Of a stretch of DNA of 64,000 bases, positions 26,323 to 34,886 are shown in pieces; within the stretch, counting starts at the first letter, position 1, and the number at the start of each line of letters is the position of its first letter. Source of the stretch: JBFMCT01 sp046565765 (lineage in GTDB: Bacteria > Actinomycetota > Acidimicrobiia > Acidimicrobiales > AC-14); the NCBI GenBank assembly GCA_046565765.1, contig JBKHXX010000032.1, positions 62,001 through 126,000 of the forward strand, in the 5' to 3' direction. Position numbers and translations under genes: made by a program. Under the pieces are notes generated by a model. It saw nothing but the letters and a program-made list of their open reading frames with translations, was not told where the DNA came from and ran no database searches.

Positions 26323-27335
26323 CCGTGCTGCGGGCGACGTACGAGCTGGAGCCGCACGGCACGGCCGAGGCCTTCGCCGTCGAGGAGTCGATCGGGATGG
26401 ACGGCGGGCCCGACTTCGCCCGGGCCCGAGTCGTGGAGGAAGGCGGGGGCCGGGCGGTGGTGGAGTTCCCCGCGTCGAACTGGGGCGACAACGTGGCCCT
26501 GCTGGTGTCGTCGCTCGTGGCCGGGGAGGCGACCGAGGACCGCACGTTCACCCGTTGCCGGCTGGTCGACCTCGAGCTGCCCGAGGGCCTGCTGCCGGGC
26601 CCGGCCGTGGGCGGGCGGCCCGACGTGCTGGTGGGGGTGATCGTCAAGCCGTCGCTCGGCCTGTCACCGGGCGCGGTGGCCGGGGTGGTGGAAGCGGCCA
26701 CCGGTGCGGGGGCCACGTTCGTGAAGGACGACGAGCTGCTGGGCGACCCCGAGTGGTGCCCGCTCCGGGAGCGGGTGGCGGCGGTGGCCGGGGTGCTGCC
26801 CCCCGGGGTGACGTACTGCGCCAACGTGACCGGTGCGGTGGAGACGCTGGTGGAGCGGGCCCGGCGGGTGGTGGAGCTGGGGGCGACGGGCCTGATGGTC
26901 AACGCCGTGGCCCAGGGGCTGGGCGGGGTGCTCGCCCTGCGGCGGGCCGGCCTGGGCGTGCCCATCCTCGTCCACCGGGCGGGTTCGGGGCCCTGGACCC
27001 GCAACGGCCCGTTCGGGGTGAGCGGGGCGGTGCTCACCCGGCTGTTCCGGTGGTGCGGGGCCGACGTGGTCATCGCCGGGGCCTTCGGGGGCAAGTTGTT
27101 CGAGACCGAGGAGCAGGTGCTGGCCAACGTGGCCGCCGGCCACGACGCCGCGGCCGGCGTGCGGCCGTGCCGGGTGGCGTTGGGCGGAGGGATCGGGGGG
27201 GACAACGCGGTGGCCCAGGTGGAGGCCGCGGGCGGGCCGGGGCAGGGCGGGCTGGTGCTGCTGTTGGGCTCCCGGGCCTACGGCCGCCCGGGCGGGATCG
27301 CCGGCGGGGTGGCCGAGGTGGTGGCGACCCTGTGA
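26319..27335 (+). CDS. RuBisCO-like protein (form IV)
   Basis: A 338-residue RuBisCO-like protein, shorter than most of the family because the N-terminal domain is small. The barrel contains KPSLGL (Lys110 position) and FVKDDELL, where Lys136, Asp138 and Glu139 match the carbamylated Lys and Mg2+ ligands of true RuBisCO. The loop-6/LSMD-type CO2-fixing signature is absent (VHRAGSGPWTRNGPFGVS instead), so it should enolise or isomerise rather than fix CO2. GTGA overlaps join it to the LOG gene before and mtnA after, pointing to 5-methylthioribose 1-phosphate or related salvage. Exact reaction unknown. Confidence 0.82.
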   Translation: MTVLRATYELEPHGTAEAFAVEESIGMDGGPDFARARVVEEGGGRAVVEFPASNWGDNVALLVSSLVAGEATEDRTFTRCRLVDLELPEGLLPGPAVGGRPDVLVGVIVKPSLGLSPGAVAGVVEAATGAGATFVKDDELLGDPEWCPLRERVAAVAGVLPPGVTYCANVTGAVETLVERARRVVELGATGLMVNAVAQGLGGVLALRRAGLGVPILVHRAGSGPWTRNGPFGVSGAVLTRLFRWCGADVVIAGAFGGKLFETEEQVLANVAAGHDAAAGVRPCRVALGGGIGGDNAVAQVEAAGGPGQGGLVLLLGSRAYGRPGGIAGGVAEVVATL

Positions 27336-28336
27336 CGGATGCGGCCGCCGACCCGATCCCGCCCACGATCGAGTGGGTGGACGGGCGCATCCGCCTCGTG
27401 GACCAGCGGCGCCTGCCCGGCCAGCTGGCCTTCCTCGACATCGCCACCGTCGACGGGCTGTGCGACGCCATCCGCACCCTGGCGGTTCGGGGCGCGCCCG
27501 CCCTCGGCGTGGCGGGGGCGATGGGCGTGGCCCTGGCCGCCGCCACCGGCGAGCCCCTGGTGGAGGCGGCGGATCGCCTGAAGGCCACCCGTCCCACCGC
27601 CGTCAACCTGGCCTGGGGCGTCGACCGCGCCCTGGCCGCCGACGACCCCCTGGCCGAGGCCCGCCGCCTGGCCGACGAGGACGTCGAGCGCAACCGCCGG
27701 ATCGGCCGCCACGGGGCCGCCCTGCTGGCCGCCCGGAGCCGCGTCTACACCCACTGCAACGCCGGCTCCCTGGCCACCGCCGGCTACGGCACCGCCCTGG
27801 GCGTGGTACGGGCCGCGGCGGAGGGGGGCCGGCAACCGGTGGTCTGGGTGGGTGAGACCCGGCCGCTGCTCCAGGGCGCCCGCATCACCGCCTGGGAGCT
27901 GGCCCGGCTGGGCATCCCCGCCACCCTCGTCCCCGACGTGCTGGCTGCGTCGTTGATGGGCGGCGGCGAGGTCGACTGCGTGGTGGTGGGGGCCGACCGG
28001 GTGGCGGCCAACGGCGACGTGGCCAACAAGGTCGGCACCTACGGGCTGGCCGTGCTGGCGTCCCACCACGGGGTGCCGTTCTACGTGGCCGCCCCCACGT
28101 CGACCGTGGACCTGGCCTGCCCGACGGGAGCCGGCATCCCCATCGAGCGCCGGCCGGCGGAGGAGGTCACGACCGTGGGCGGCGCGGTGGTCGCGCCTGT
28201 CGGTGTGGCGGCCGAGAACCGCGCTTTCGACGTCACCCCGGCGGCGCTGATCACCGCCATCGTCACCGAGGAGGGCGTCGCCACCGCTCCCTACGGCCCG
28301 GCCCTGGCACGGCTGGTGGCGGAGGCCCGTGGTTAG
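27332..28336 (+). CDS. mtnA: MtnA, methylthioribose-1-phosphate isomerase
   Basis: A 334-residue enzyme of the eIF2B-related isomerase family that converts 5-methylthioribose 1-phosphate to the ribulose 1-phosphate in methionine salvage. The catalytic Cys142 is in THCNAGSLATAGYGTALG and the catalytic Asp222 in VVGADRVAANGDVANKVGTY, as in characterised MtnA. The N-terminal TIEWVDGRIRLVDQRRLPG is also diagnostic. GTG start in a GTGA overlap with the RuBisCO-like gene, so product can pass directly to that enzyme. It ends one base before the next gene's possible start. Confidence 0.92.
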   Translation: MTDAAADPIPPTIEWVDGRIRLVDQRRLPGQLAFLDIATVDGLCDAIRTLAVRGAPALGVAGAMGVALAAATGEPLVEAADRLKATRPTAVNLAWGVDRALAADDPLAEARRLADEDVERNRRIGRHGAALLAARSRVYTHCNAGSLATAGYGTALGVVRAAAEGGRQPVVWVGETRPLLQGARITAWELARLGIPATLVPDVLAASLMGGGEVDCVVVGADRVAANGDVANKVGTYGLAVLASHHGVPFYVAAPTSTVDLACPTGAGIPIERRPAEEVTTVGGAVVAPVGVAAENRAFDVTPAALITAIVTEEGVATAPYGPALARLVAEARG

Positions 28337-28337
28337 C

Positions 28338-28892
28338 ATGCCGGCCATGCGGAGTGTGCAAAAACCTACCTTGGCGGTAGTTTTTTGCACACTGTTGGTG
28401 TTGGCGGGCTGTGCCAGCGGCGGGGCGGGCGACGGGGACGGCGAGCCGGCCGCAGCCACCGACAACGCGGTCGACACCCAGGAGGTCGAGAGCCTGCTGG
28501 TGAGCACCCAGCAGCGGGCCAGCCCCGAGTTCGACGTGCGGGACCCGTCGTGCCCGGCCCGGATCGTGGTGGAGGAAGGGGCCACGTTCCAGTGCACGGT
28601 GGTGGTGGAGGGTGTGGTGGCGCCGTTCGACGTGACCCTGCGGGGCGTGAACAGCGGCAGCCGCACCGGCCAGTTCGACATCCGCCCGGCCAAGGCCATC
28701 CTCTCCATCCCCAAGCTGGTCGACGTGCTGCGGGCCCGCGTGCCGGGCGCCACCATCGACTGTGGCGGTGACCGGGTGCGGGTGCTGGACGTGGGGGCCA
28801 CCTTCCAGTGCCGGGTGTCGGGCGGCGGCCAGGCCGACCAGACCATCACGCTGCGGGTCGACGACGTGCTGGGCAACGTCACCCAGGTCTGA
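28338..28892 (+). CDS. DUF4333-type lipoprotein
   Basis: A 184-residue exported lipoprotein. The signal peptide ends with VLAGC (lipobox). The mature chain has two DUF4333-like halves, each with a Cys-x(~16)-Phe-x-Cys pattern: DPSCPARIVVEEGATFQCTV and ATIDCGGDRVRVLDVGATFQC, probably each a disulfide. DUF4333 proteins are actinobacterial envelope proteins of unknown function. Codons 6-19 of the signal peptide are built from an 18-bp-arm palindrome that is AT-rich compared with everything around it. ATG 28338 was chosen; GTG 28329 and ATG 28347 are alternatives. Confidence 0.78.
   Translation: MPAMRSVQKPTLAVVFCTLLVLAGCASGGAGDGDGEPAAATDNAVDTQEVESLLVSTQQRASPEFDVRDPSCPARIVVEEGATFQCTVVVEGVVAPFDVTLRGVNSGSRTGQFDIRPAKAILSIPKLVDVLRARVPGATIDCGGDRVRVLDVGATFQCRVSGGGQADQTITLRVDDVLGNVTQV
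28353..28393. repeat. Long AT-rich palindrome inside a signal-peptide coding region
   Basis: Left arm 28353-28370 (AGTGTGCAAAAACCTACC) and right arm 28376-28393 (GGTAGTTTTTTGCACACT) are complementary at 17 of 18 positions, with loop TTGGC. The run of A and T is foreign to the GC-rich surroundings. It may be an inserted palindromic element, an operator, or an RNA hairpin with a T-tract that attenuates readthrough from mtnA. Confidence 0.85.
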
Positions 28893-28901
28893 CCCCGGGG
28901 G

Positions 28902-28907
28902 TACCGT
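28902..28907 (+). promoter_or_regulatory. TANNNT box of leaderless promoter
   Basis: TACCGT ends 6 bp before the GTG start at 28914, just downstream of the previous stop. No ribosome-binding site is present. Confidence 0.4.
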
Positions 28908-28913
28908 GGCGTC

Positions 28914-29489
28914 GTGAGGACGCCGGCTCCGCCCCGAGGAGTCGTCCCGGTCCTGGCCGGGGCGGCCGGGGTGGTCGTCGCCCACGCCGCCGGGTACGCG
29001 GTCGCCTTCCCGTCGACCGCCGAGCGCGGCCCCCACCTCGACGCCACCGGCCACGGCTACTGGCCCCTGGCGGTGGCGGCGGCGGTGGTCGCCGGCGGGG
29101 TGGCACTGGTGCTGGCGACGGCGGCCGGCGCGAGCGGGCGGAGCGCCGGTCGCCGGGCGTGGCGCGGCCTGGCGGCATGGCAGGCGGCGACGTTCACCTG
29201 CATGGAGGTGGGCGAGCGGGCCGTGGCCGGGGGCGGTGGCCCCGTCGAGCTGGCGGCCAGCCCCGAGTTCTGGTTGGGCATCGTGCTCCAGGTGCCGGTG
29301 GCGCTGCTGGCGGCGCGGCTGCTGCACACCGCCGAGCGCACAGGGGCCCGGGTCGTCGCCGCCCTCGGGCGTGGGCGCCGCCCGGCCGCGGCGCGCGCCG
29401 CCCACGCCCCGGCGCCGGTCGTCCGGCTCGTGTCCCTGGCCGGCCCCTCGGCGGCGCGCCCCCGGGCCCCTCCCCTCGTCGTGTCCTAG
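28914..29489 (+). CDS. Membrane protein of unknown function
   Basis: A 191-residue protein with four hydrophobic segments (about residues 10-30, 50-70, 85-95 region and 120-140) and a basic, Ala/Pro-rich C-terminal tail of about 45 residues. A conserved-looking MEVGERAVAGG precedes the last helix. No family is recognised. GTG start with a TACCGT box 6 bp upstream. It lies 30 bp before the CopC-CopD fusion on the same strand and may belong to that gene run. Confidence 0.6.
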   Translation: MRTPAPPRGVVPVLAGAAGVVVAHAAGYAVAFPSTAERGPHLDATGHGYWPLAVAAAVVAGGVALVLATAAGASGRSAGRRAWRGLAAWQAATFTCMEVGERAVAGGGGPVELAASPEFWLGIVLQVPVALLAARLLHTAERTGARVVAALGRGRRPAAARAAHAPAPVVRLVSLAGPSAARPRAPPLVVS

Positions 29490-29519
29490 GAGCTCACCCA
29501 ACCGACACGAACGAGGTCC

Positions 29520-31229
29520 ATGCCTGCACGATCCCGCCTGCTGGCGGTGGTCGCGCTGGCGGGCTGCGCCTCCGTGCTGCGGGCGACCCCCGCGTCGGCC
29601 CATGCCGTCCTGCTCCGGGCCGAGCCCTCGCCCCAGACCACGGTCGAACGCCCTCCGGCCGCCATCCGCCTCACCTTCTCCGAGCCGGTCGAGGTCGCCT
29701 TCGGGGCCGTCCGCGTCTTCGACGTGGACGGGAACCGGGTCGACGACGGCGCCATCCGGCGCGCCGAGGGCGACCGCCAGGTCGTCCTGCCCGTCAGCCT
29801 GCGCAACGGCACCTACACCGTCACCTGGCGCGTCACGTCCCAGGACGGTCACCCGGTGCGGGGCGGGTTCGGCTTCTTCGTCGGGGCGCCGTCGACGATC
29901 TCGGCGGTGGCCGTACCGGTGGACGAGGGCTCGGGGCCGGTGGTCACCATCGGCTACGGCATGGCCCGGTTCCTGTGGTTCGCCGCCCTGGTGACGGTGC
30001 TGGGCATGGTCGCCATGCGCCGGTGGGTGTGGACGCCGGCGGTGCGGGCGGTGGGCATGGCCGGCTCGCCCGCCGCCGACCGGTTCCGGCGAGGATTCGG
30101 CACCGCCCTGCCCGCAGCCTGGGTGGTGCTGCTGGTGGCCGGCGCGGCCGGGCTGGTCTTCCAGTCGGCCACCGTGTCGGGGCTCTCGCTGGCCCAGGCG
30201 GCCCGGCCCGAGGTCCTGGGCGAGCTCCTGAAGACGTCGTTCGGCCGGCTGTGGACCGTCCAGGCGGCGCTGGCCGTGGCCCTCGGCCTGCCCGTCCTGG
30301 CCCTCGTCGCCCGCCGGCCCCTCCTGGGGGTGCCGCCCCGGCCGTGGCTCGTGGCCGCGGGCGTGGTAGGCGCCGCCCTTTGCGTGGCCACCGCCGCCAA
30401 CGGCCACGCCCGCACGGTGTGGAACACGGCCGTGATGGTCCCCGCCCTTTCCGTCCACCTGCTGGCCGCGGCCGTGTGGGCGGGCGGGCTCGCTGCCCTG
30501 TTCCTCCTCGGGCGGACGGCGTGGCGGTCGGTCGGCCCCGACCAGCGCCCGCCGCTGCTGCGGGAGCTGGTGCGGCGGTTCGGCCGGGTCGGCGTGGTGG
30601 CGGCGCCGGTCCTGCTGGGAACGGGCGCCATCACCTCGTTCGGCCTGCTGAGCCGCGTCTCCGACCTGTGGGACGTGTCGTTCGGCCGGGTGGTCTCGGC
30701 CAAGGTGGCCCTGTTCGCAGTGGCGGTGGCCCTGGCCGCCGTCCACCGCCGCCGCACGCCCCGCCGCCTCGACCGGCCGGACGGCGTGGCCCGTTTCGAG
30801 CAGACCGGTGCGGCCGAGCTGCTGGCCGTGACCGGGGCCATCGCCCTGGCCAGCGTGCTGGTGGCCCTCGTGCCCGGGAGGTCTCTGGCCCTGGCCGCCA
30901 AGGCCCCGGTCAACCAGGAGCGGCAGGCGGGGCCCTACACCGTGCAGCTGTACGTCGACCCCACCCGGGTGGGCGAGAACGAGTTCCACGTCACGTTCGT
31001 CAACGAGGCCGGGCTGGCCGCCGCCGAGGTCGCCACCGTCGAGGTCACCCTGGGCCCGGCCGGGGGCGATCCCCAGCCGGTGGCCATGCGCCTCATCTCG
31101 CCCGGCCACTTCGTGGGCGACGCCAGCCTCCCGGCCCCCGGGCGCTACTCGCTGGCGGTGGCCGGCACCGGCGCCGAGGGGGCCACCACCACATTCGACT
31201 TCCGCCTCCACCCTGAGAGGAGCACCTGA
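29520..31229 (+). CDS. CopC-CopD fusion (YcnJ-like copper protein)
   Basis: A 569-residue protein. The signal peptide ends at TPASA, so the mature chain begins HAVLLRAEPSP. That histidine is the copper-binding N-terminus of CopC. The CopC beta-barrel spans about 28-125 (RLTFSEPVEVAFGAVRVFD; SQDGHPVRGGFGFFV). CopD follows with eight helices (about 145-455), then a periplasmic C-terminal domain (LYVDPTRVGENEFHVTFVNE). The fusion is like YcnJ, a copper importer of Bacillus. ATG start with GAGG upstream. YcnI follows after 5 bp, as in Bacillus. Confidence 0.9.
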   Translation: MPARSRLLAVVALAGCASVLRATPASAHAVLLRAEPSPQTTVERPPAAIRLTFSEPVEVAFGAVRVFDVDGNRVDDGAIRRAEGDRQVVLPVSLRNGTYTVTWRVTSQDGHPVRGGFGFFVGAPSTISAVAVPVDEGSGPVVTIGYGMARFLWFAALVTVLGMVAMRRWVWTPAVRAVGMAGSPAADRFRRGFGTALPAAWVVLLVAGAAGLVFQSATVSGLSLAQAARPEVLGELLKTSFGRLWTVQAALAVALGLPVLALVARRPLLGVPPRPWLVAAGVVGAALCVATAANGHARTVWNTAVMVPALSVHLLAAAVWAGGLAALFLLGRTAWRSVGPDQRPPLLRELVRRFGRVGVVAAPVLLGTGAITSFGLLSRVSDLWDVSFGRVVSAKVALFAVAVALAAVHRRRTPRRLDRPDGVARFEQTGAAELLAVTGAIALASVLVALVPGRSLALAAKAPVNQERQAGPYTVQLYVDPTRVGENEFHVTFVNEAGLAAAEVATVEVTLGPAGGDPQPVAMRLISPGHFVGDASLPAPGRYSLAVAGTGAEGATTTFDFRLHPERST

Positions 31230-31234
31230 TCCAC

Positions 31235-31891
31235 ATGCGCAGGACGATCGCCGCCGTCGTGGCCCTGCTGGCCTCGGCCGGCGCGGCCCCGGCGTGGGCC
31301 CACCAGGAGGTCACGCCCGCTACCGTCGTCGTAGGGAGGCCCGTCTTCCTCACCCTGGCCGCCGCCAACGAGAAGCGGGTGGACGTGACGAGCGTGACCT
31401 TGACACCCTCCAGCGGGCAGCAGTTCGGCCACGCCACACGTGAGCCGGCGGGCTGGAGCGCGTCGCTCGGCCACACCCGGATCGCCTGGACGGGCGGCGC
31501 CATCCGACCCGACCGCTTCGAGCAGTTCGGCTTCGACATCGAGCCCCCCGCCCAGCCGGGCGCGCTCGCCTTCCGCGTCGCCCTGCGCTACGCCGACGGC
31601 ACCACCACCGAGTCGGACGTGCAGGTCACGTCGGTGGTGGCCGGCGACCAGCCCGCCCCCCCGACCACGACGGCGACAACCGTGGCCGCCGACGCGCCGG
31701 CCTCGACCGAGCCCGACCCGTCGGTTCCGGCCCCCGTGGCCACCGCCGACGATGACGGCGGAGCCAGCGGAGTCGCCACGCTGGCCCTGATCGTGGCCAT
31801 CGCCGCCCTGGCCTCGTCGGTGATCGGCGTGGTCCGGGGCCGGGACCGCAGCCCGACCGCGGCCGCCGAGCGGAAGGGGCAGGACTGGTGA
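31235..31891 (+). CDS. YcnI-like (DUF1775) copper-binding envelope protein
   Basis: A 218-residue protein of the YcnI/DUF1775 family. The signal peptide ends AWA, leaving a mature N-terminal His (HQEVTPATVVVG), the residue that helps hold copper in YcnI. The DUF1775 beta-domain runs to about residue 130 (TREPAGWSASLGHTRIAWTGG). A Thr/Pro/Asp linker follows, and then one C-terminal helix (VATLALIVAIAALASSVIGVV) with a basic tail. It would hold copper at the outer membrane face for the neighbouring CopCD. GTGA joins it to the next gene. Confidence 0.88.
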   Translation: MRRTIAAVVALLASAGAAPAWAHQEVTPATVVVGRPVFLTLAAANEKRVDVTSVTLTPSSGQQFGHATREPAGWSASLGHTRIAWTGGAIRPDRFEQFGFDIEPPAQPGALAFRVALRYADGTTTESDVQVTSVVAGDQPAPPTTTATTVAADAPASTEPDPSVPAPVATADDDGGASGVATLALIVAIAALASSVIGVVRGRDRSPTAAAERKGQDW

Positions 31892-32427
31892 GCCCGCTGG
31901 CCCACGTGGGCCAGTGCTCGGCGGGCGCGTCCTTCACCACCGTGGGGTTGGGGACGTTGCTGGGCGTCCTGCTGTTCCGCCCGTGGCGGGCCCGCCCCTC
32001 GGCCCGGGCCGGCCGGTGGTCGATGCCGGTGGTGGTCGCCGCCCTGGTGACGTTGGGGGCGTGCGGCGGGGGCTCGTCCTCGTCCTCTCCGCGCCCGTCC
32101 ACCGACGCCCGGCTGGAGATCGTGACGCCCGCCCCCAACGCCATCCTGCCGCCCACGTTCGTGCTCGACCTCAACCTCATCGGGGCCAAGGTGGTGCCCG
32201 AGTCGGCCGCCGGCGGGCCGCTGCGGGGCGACGAGGGCCACATCCACGTCACCCTCGACGGCAAGCTCATCTCGATGACCTACGGCACGAGCCAGGAGCT
32301 GAAGGACCTGCCGGCCGGGCCCCACAACATCCAGGCCGAGTTCGTGGCCGCCGACCACGCGCCGTTCAGCAACCGGGTCATCGTGGCCGTCGCCTTCTCG
32401 GTGGCCGACGGCGCGCCGCCCACATGA
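31888..32427 (+). CDS. Envelope lipoprotein-like protein with DUF4399-like domain
   Basis: A 179-residue protein if GTG 31888 (GTGA overlap) is the start; it then has a first hydrophobic helix (TTVGLGTLLGVLLF) and an internal lipobox-like VTLGACGGG. If ATG 32023 is used it is a 134-residue lipoprotein with a normal signal peptide. The globular part has GHIHVTLDGKLISMTYGT and DLPAGPHNIQAEFVAADHAPF, resembling DUF4399/superoxide-dismutase-like beta domains. Its His residues (GHIHV, DHAPF) could bind metal. Function unknown; context is copper handling. Confidence 0.65.
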   Translation: MSPLAHVGQCSAGASFTTVGLGTLLGVLLFRPWRARPSARAGRWSMPVVVAALVTLGACGGGSSSSSPRPSTDARLEIVTPAPNAILPPTFVLDLNLIGAKVVPESAAGGPLRGDEGHIHVTLDGKLISMTYGTSQELKDLPAGPHNIQAEFVAADHAPFSNRVIVAVAFSVADGAPPT

Positions 32428-32465
32428 CCCCGGCCCCGTGACCCCGGTTCCATGACCACGACGAG

Positions 32466-33227
32466 GTGAGGCGTGAGCTGCGGGTCGGCCTGGGCCTGGC
32501 CGTGGTCTACATCGTGCTGGCGGCGGTGTACGTGCGGGTGGGCGACAACCCCCGGCCCCTCTTCGACGGGTTCGCCCCCGTGCCGCCCTACAACTGGGTC
32601 AACCCGCCGCCCGAGTTCCGGGCCGGCAACGTGGTGCCCAGGCCGAGCACCCTCGACGTGGCGCTGCTGCCCGACGGCTCGGCCGCCGCGTCGGGCTCGA
32701 GCGGCGACGGCCAGGTGATCCTGTCCTTTCCCGCCGGCGCCTTCCCGCCCCGGCCGCCCGACGTCCGGGTGACGGTGCACATGACCCCCGTGGACCCGGC
32801 CGAGCTGGCCCCGCCCCCGGCCGGCCTGGCCGCCGACGGCAACGCCTACCGGCTCGACTTCACCTACGACCCCAGTGGCGACGACGCCCCGCTGGTGACG
32901 GCGGCCGACGTGTTCCTGGTGGTGCCCGAGCCGGCCCAGACCCTGCTGTTCTCGCCCGACGGCCGGGCCTGGGAGAACCTGCCGTTCCGGCCCGTGCCCG
33001 ACCCCACCCAGATCGGCGGGGCCTTCCCCGGCGCCGGCTACCTGCTGGCGGTGGCGCCCCCGGTGGGACGCCCGAGCGCGGCGGAGGATCCCGAGAGCGA
33101 GGCCAGCCGGCTGGCCAAGACGGCGGCCGCCACCGTGGCCCTGGCCGCGGCGTTGGCCGGGGCGCCGGTGCTGTGGCGGCTGGTGCGCCGCCGGCCGGCC
33201 GCCCCATCCGAGGGGAGCGGTCGGTGA
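32466..33227 (+). CDS. Double-anchored LFDGFAP protein, copy 1
   Basis: A 253-residue protein with an N-terminal helix (VGLGLAVVYIVLAAVYV) and a C-terminal helix (about 218-238) followed by RRRPAAP, so both ends are in the membrane. The roughly 190-residue outer domain is beta-rich. It opens with RPLFDGFAPVPPYNWVNPPP, which recurs almost exactly in the protein at 36161. FSPDGRAWENLPFRPV near the end also recurs there. No family recognised. GTG start; its stop overlaps the next gene (GTGA). Confidence 0.7.
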   Translation: MRRELRVGLGLAVVYIVLAAVYVRVGDNPRPLFDGFAPVPPYNWVNPPPEFRAGNVVPRPSTLDVALLPDGSAAASGSSGDGQVILSFPAGAFPPRPPDVRVTVHMTPVDPAELAPPPAGLAADGNAYRLDFTYDPSGDDAPLVTAADVFLVVPEPAQTLLFSPDGRAWENLPFRPVPDPTQIGGAFPGAGYLLAVAPPVGRPSAAEDPESEASRLAKTAAATVALAAALAGAPVLWRLVRRRPAAPSEGSGR

Positions 33228-34285
33228 TCCGGCGGGCGGTGGCCGTCGCCGTCCTGCTGACGGTGGCGTGGGCCGAACCGGCGGGGGCCCACAGCATCGG
33301 CGGGATCGAGGCCACCAACTACCGCACCGAGATCACCGCCATCAGCCCGTCCGTCCCCGGACTGACCGTCCGCCTGCGCGACCTGGGCCGGCGGGTGGAG
33401 GTGCGCAACCGCACCGGTGAGGACGTGATCGTGCTCGGCTACCAGGACGAGCCCTACCTGCGGGTGGGGCCGTCGGGCGTGTTCGAGAACCGCCGGTCCC
33501 CGTCGCTGTTCCAGAACCAGCTCACCGCCGACGACGAGGACGCCCTCGTGCGACTGCCGCCCGAGGCCGACCCGCTGGCCCCACCCGACTGGCGGCGGCG
33601 GGGCGGGGGCGACACCGTCTCGTGGCCGGACCACCGGGTGGTGTGGGGCGGCGCCGACCCGCCCGCGGTGCGGGCCGACCCGGGCCGGGCACAGACGGTC
33701 GTCTCCCGCTGGGCCGTCCCCCTCGAGAAGGGCCCCAACCGGGAGTCGGTCGTGGTGACCGGGCGCATCACGTGGATACCGGGGCCGGCGGCCGTGCCGT
33801 GGTTCGCCGCCGCCGCCGTGCTGTTCGGGCTGGGGTTCGCGGCGGGGGCGGTCAGCCGGTGGCCGGCGCTGCTGAGCGCGGCGCTCGCCGTCCTCCTCGC
33901 CGCCGACATGGTTCGCTTCTACGGGAACGCCACGTCGGCCGGCGGCTCGCTGTGGGGCGGGCTGGCCGAGGCCGCCTTGACCGGGTTCCTCGAGGTGGCG
34001 GCCTGGGGCGTGGGCATATGGGCCATCGGCGCCATCCAGCAGCGGCGGGCCGCGGGCCCCTACCTCGCCATGGCGGTCGGGATCGTGCTCGGGTTCATCA
34101 GCGGCGTGGGCGACCTGCTCAACCTGGCCTACTCGCAGGTGCCCACCTCGCTCCCGGTTCCCGCCGCCCGGGCCGCGGTGTCGGTCTGCCTCGGCCTCGG
34201 CTTCGGGATCGTGGGCGGCGGCTTCCTGGCCCTGCGGCGCACGGGCGCCCTGGCCCAGGTCACCCCGGTGGCGGCCCGCTCGTGA
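33224..34285 (+). CDS. Five-helix membrane protein with predicted N-terminal His ectodomain
   Basis: A 353-residue protein. The signal peptide ends EPAGA, leaving mature HSIGGIEATNYRTEITAI. The outer domain of about 170 residues has VRLRDLGRRVEVRNRTGEDV and YLRVGPSGVFENRRSPSLF. Five helices follow (about 190-335). An N-terminal His after cleavage is shared with the CopC and YcnI proteins just upstream, where it binds copper; a similar role here is inference. GTG start in a GTGA overlap, and GTGA again into the CPBP gene. Confidence 0.72.
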   Translation: MIRRAVAVAVLLTVAWAEPAGAHSIGGIEATNYRTEITAISPSVPGLTVRLRDLGRRVEVRNRTGEDVIVLGYQDEPYLRVGPSGVFENRRSPSLFQNQLTADDEDALVRLPPEADPLAPPDWRRRGGGDTVSWPDHRVVWGGADPPAVRADPGRAQTVVSRWAVPLEKGPNRESVVVTGRITWIPGPAAVPWFAAAAVLFGLGFAAGAVSRWPALLSAALAVLLAADMVRFYGNATSAGGSLWGGLAEAALTGFLEVAAWGVGIWAIGAIQQRRAAGPYLAMAVGIVLGFISGVGDLLNLAYSQVPTSLPVPAARAAVSVCLGLGFGIVGGGFLALRRTGALAQVTPVAARS

Positions 34286-34878
34286 CCGCCCCCGCCGCCG
34301 TCCGTGCCCCCTGGACCACGGCCGCGGCGGCCGCACTGGCGGTGGCCGGCTGCGCCGTCCTGCTGGTCCGGCCCGCCTTGCTGCCCGCCGGCGAGGACCC
34401 CACCGCCCGGCTGGTCCTGCTGTTCGTGACCCTCGGGGCGGTGGGCGCCCTGTGGCCGGTGCCGCACGCGGCCGCAGCCGGCGTGGCGGGGCCCACCCGG
34501 CGGGCGGCGGCCGCCGCCCTGGCCCTCGGCTGCGCCGCCTTCTTGGTGGGGAGGCTGGCCATGGGCGGGCCGGGGGCGGCGTGGGCCGCTCCCCTGCTCG
34601 TTCGCTCGCTCGTGCTCAACAGCCTGGCCGCGGTGGCCGAGGAGGCGTTCTTCCGCCGCCTCGTCTACGGCGTGCTCGAACGCCCGTGGGGCACGACCGT
34701 GGCGGTTGCCGGTTCGGCCGCCGCCTTCGCCGTCGTCCACGTCACCGTCTGGGGTTGGTGGGTGCTCCCCCTCGACCTGGCCGCCGGCCTGCTGCTGTCG
34801 TGGCAGCGGGCGGCGTCGGGGCGCTGGACGGTGCCCGCCGCCACCCATGTCCTGGCCAACGTCCTGGCTCTCCTGTGA
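34282..34878 (+). CDS. CPBP-family intramembrane metalloprotease
   Basis: A 198-residue polytopic protein of the CPBP/ABI (CAAX prenyl protease 2-like) family. The glutamate motif is AEEAFFRRLVYG, with VVHVTVWGWW and ATHVLANVLALL giving the conserved histidines. These sit in helices as expected for an intramembrane protease. Its substrate is unknown; in this run it could process the neighbouring membrane proteins. GTG start in a GTGA overlap. Confidence 0.85.
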   Translation: MTAPAAVRAPWTTAAAAALAVAGCAVLLVRPALLPAGEDPTARLVLLFVTLGAVGALWPVPHAAAAGVAGPTRRAAAAALALGCAAFLVGRLAMGGPGAAWAAPLLVRSLVLNSLAAVAEEAFFRRLVYGVLERPWGTTVAVAGSAAAFAVVHVTVWGWWVLPLDLAAGLLLSWQRAASGRWTVPAATHVLANVLALL

Positions 34879-34886
34879 GGTCGCCC

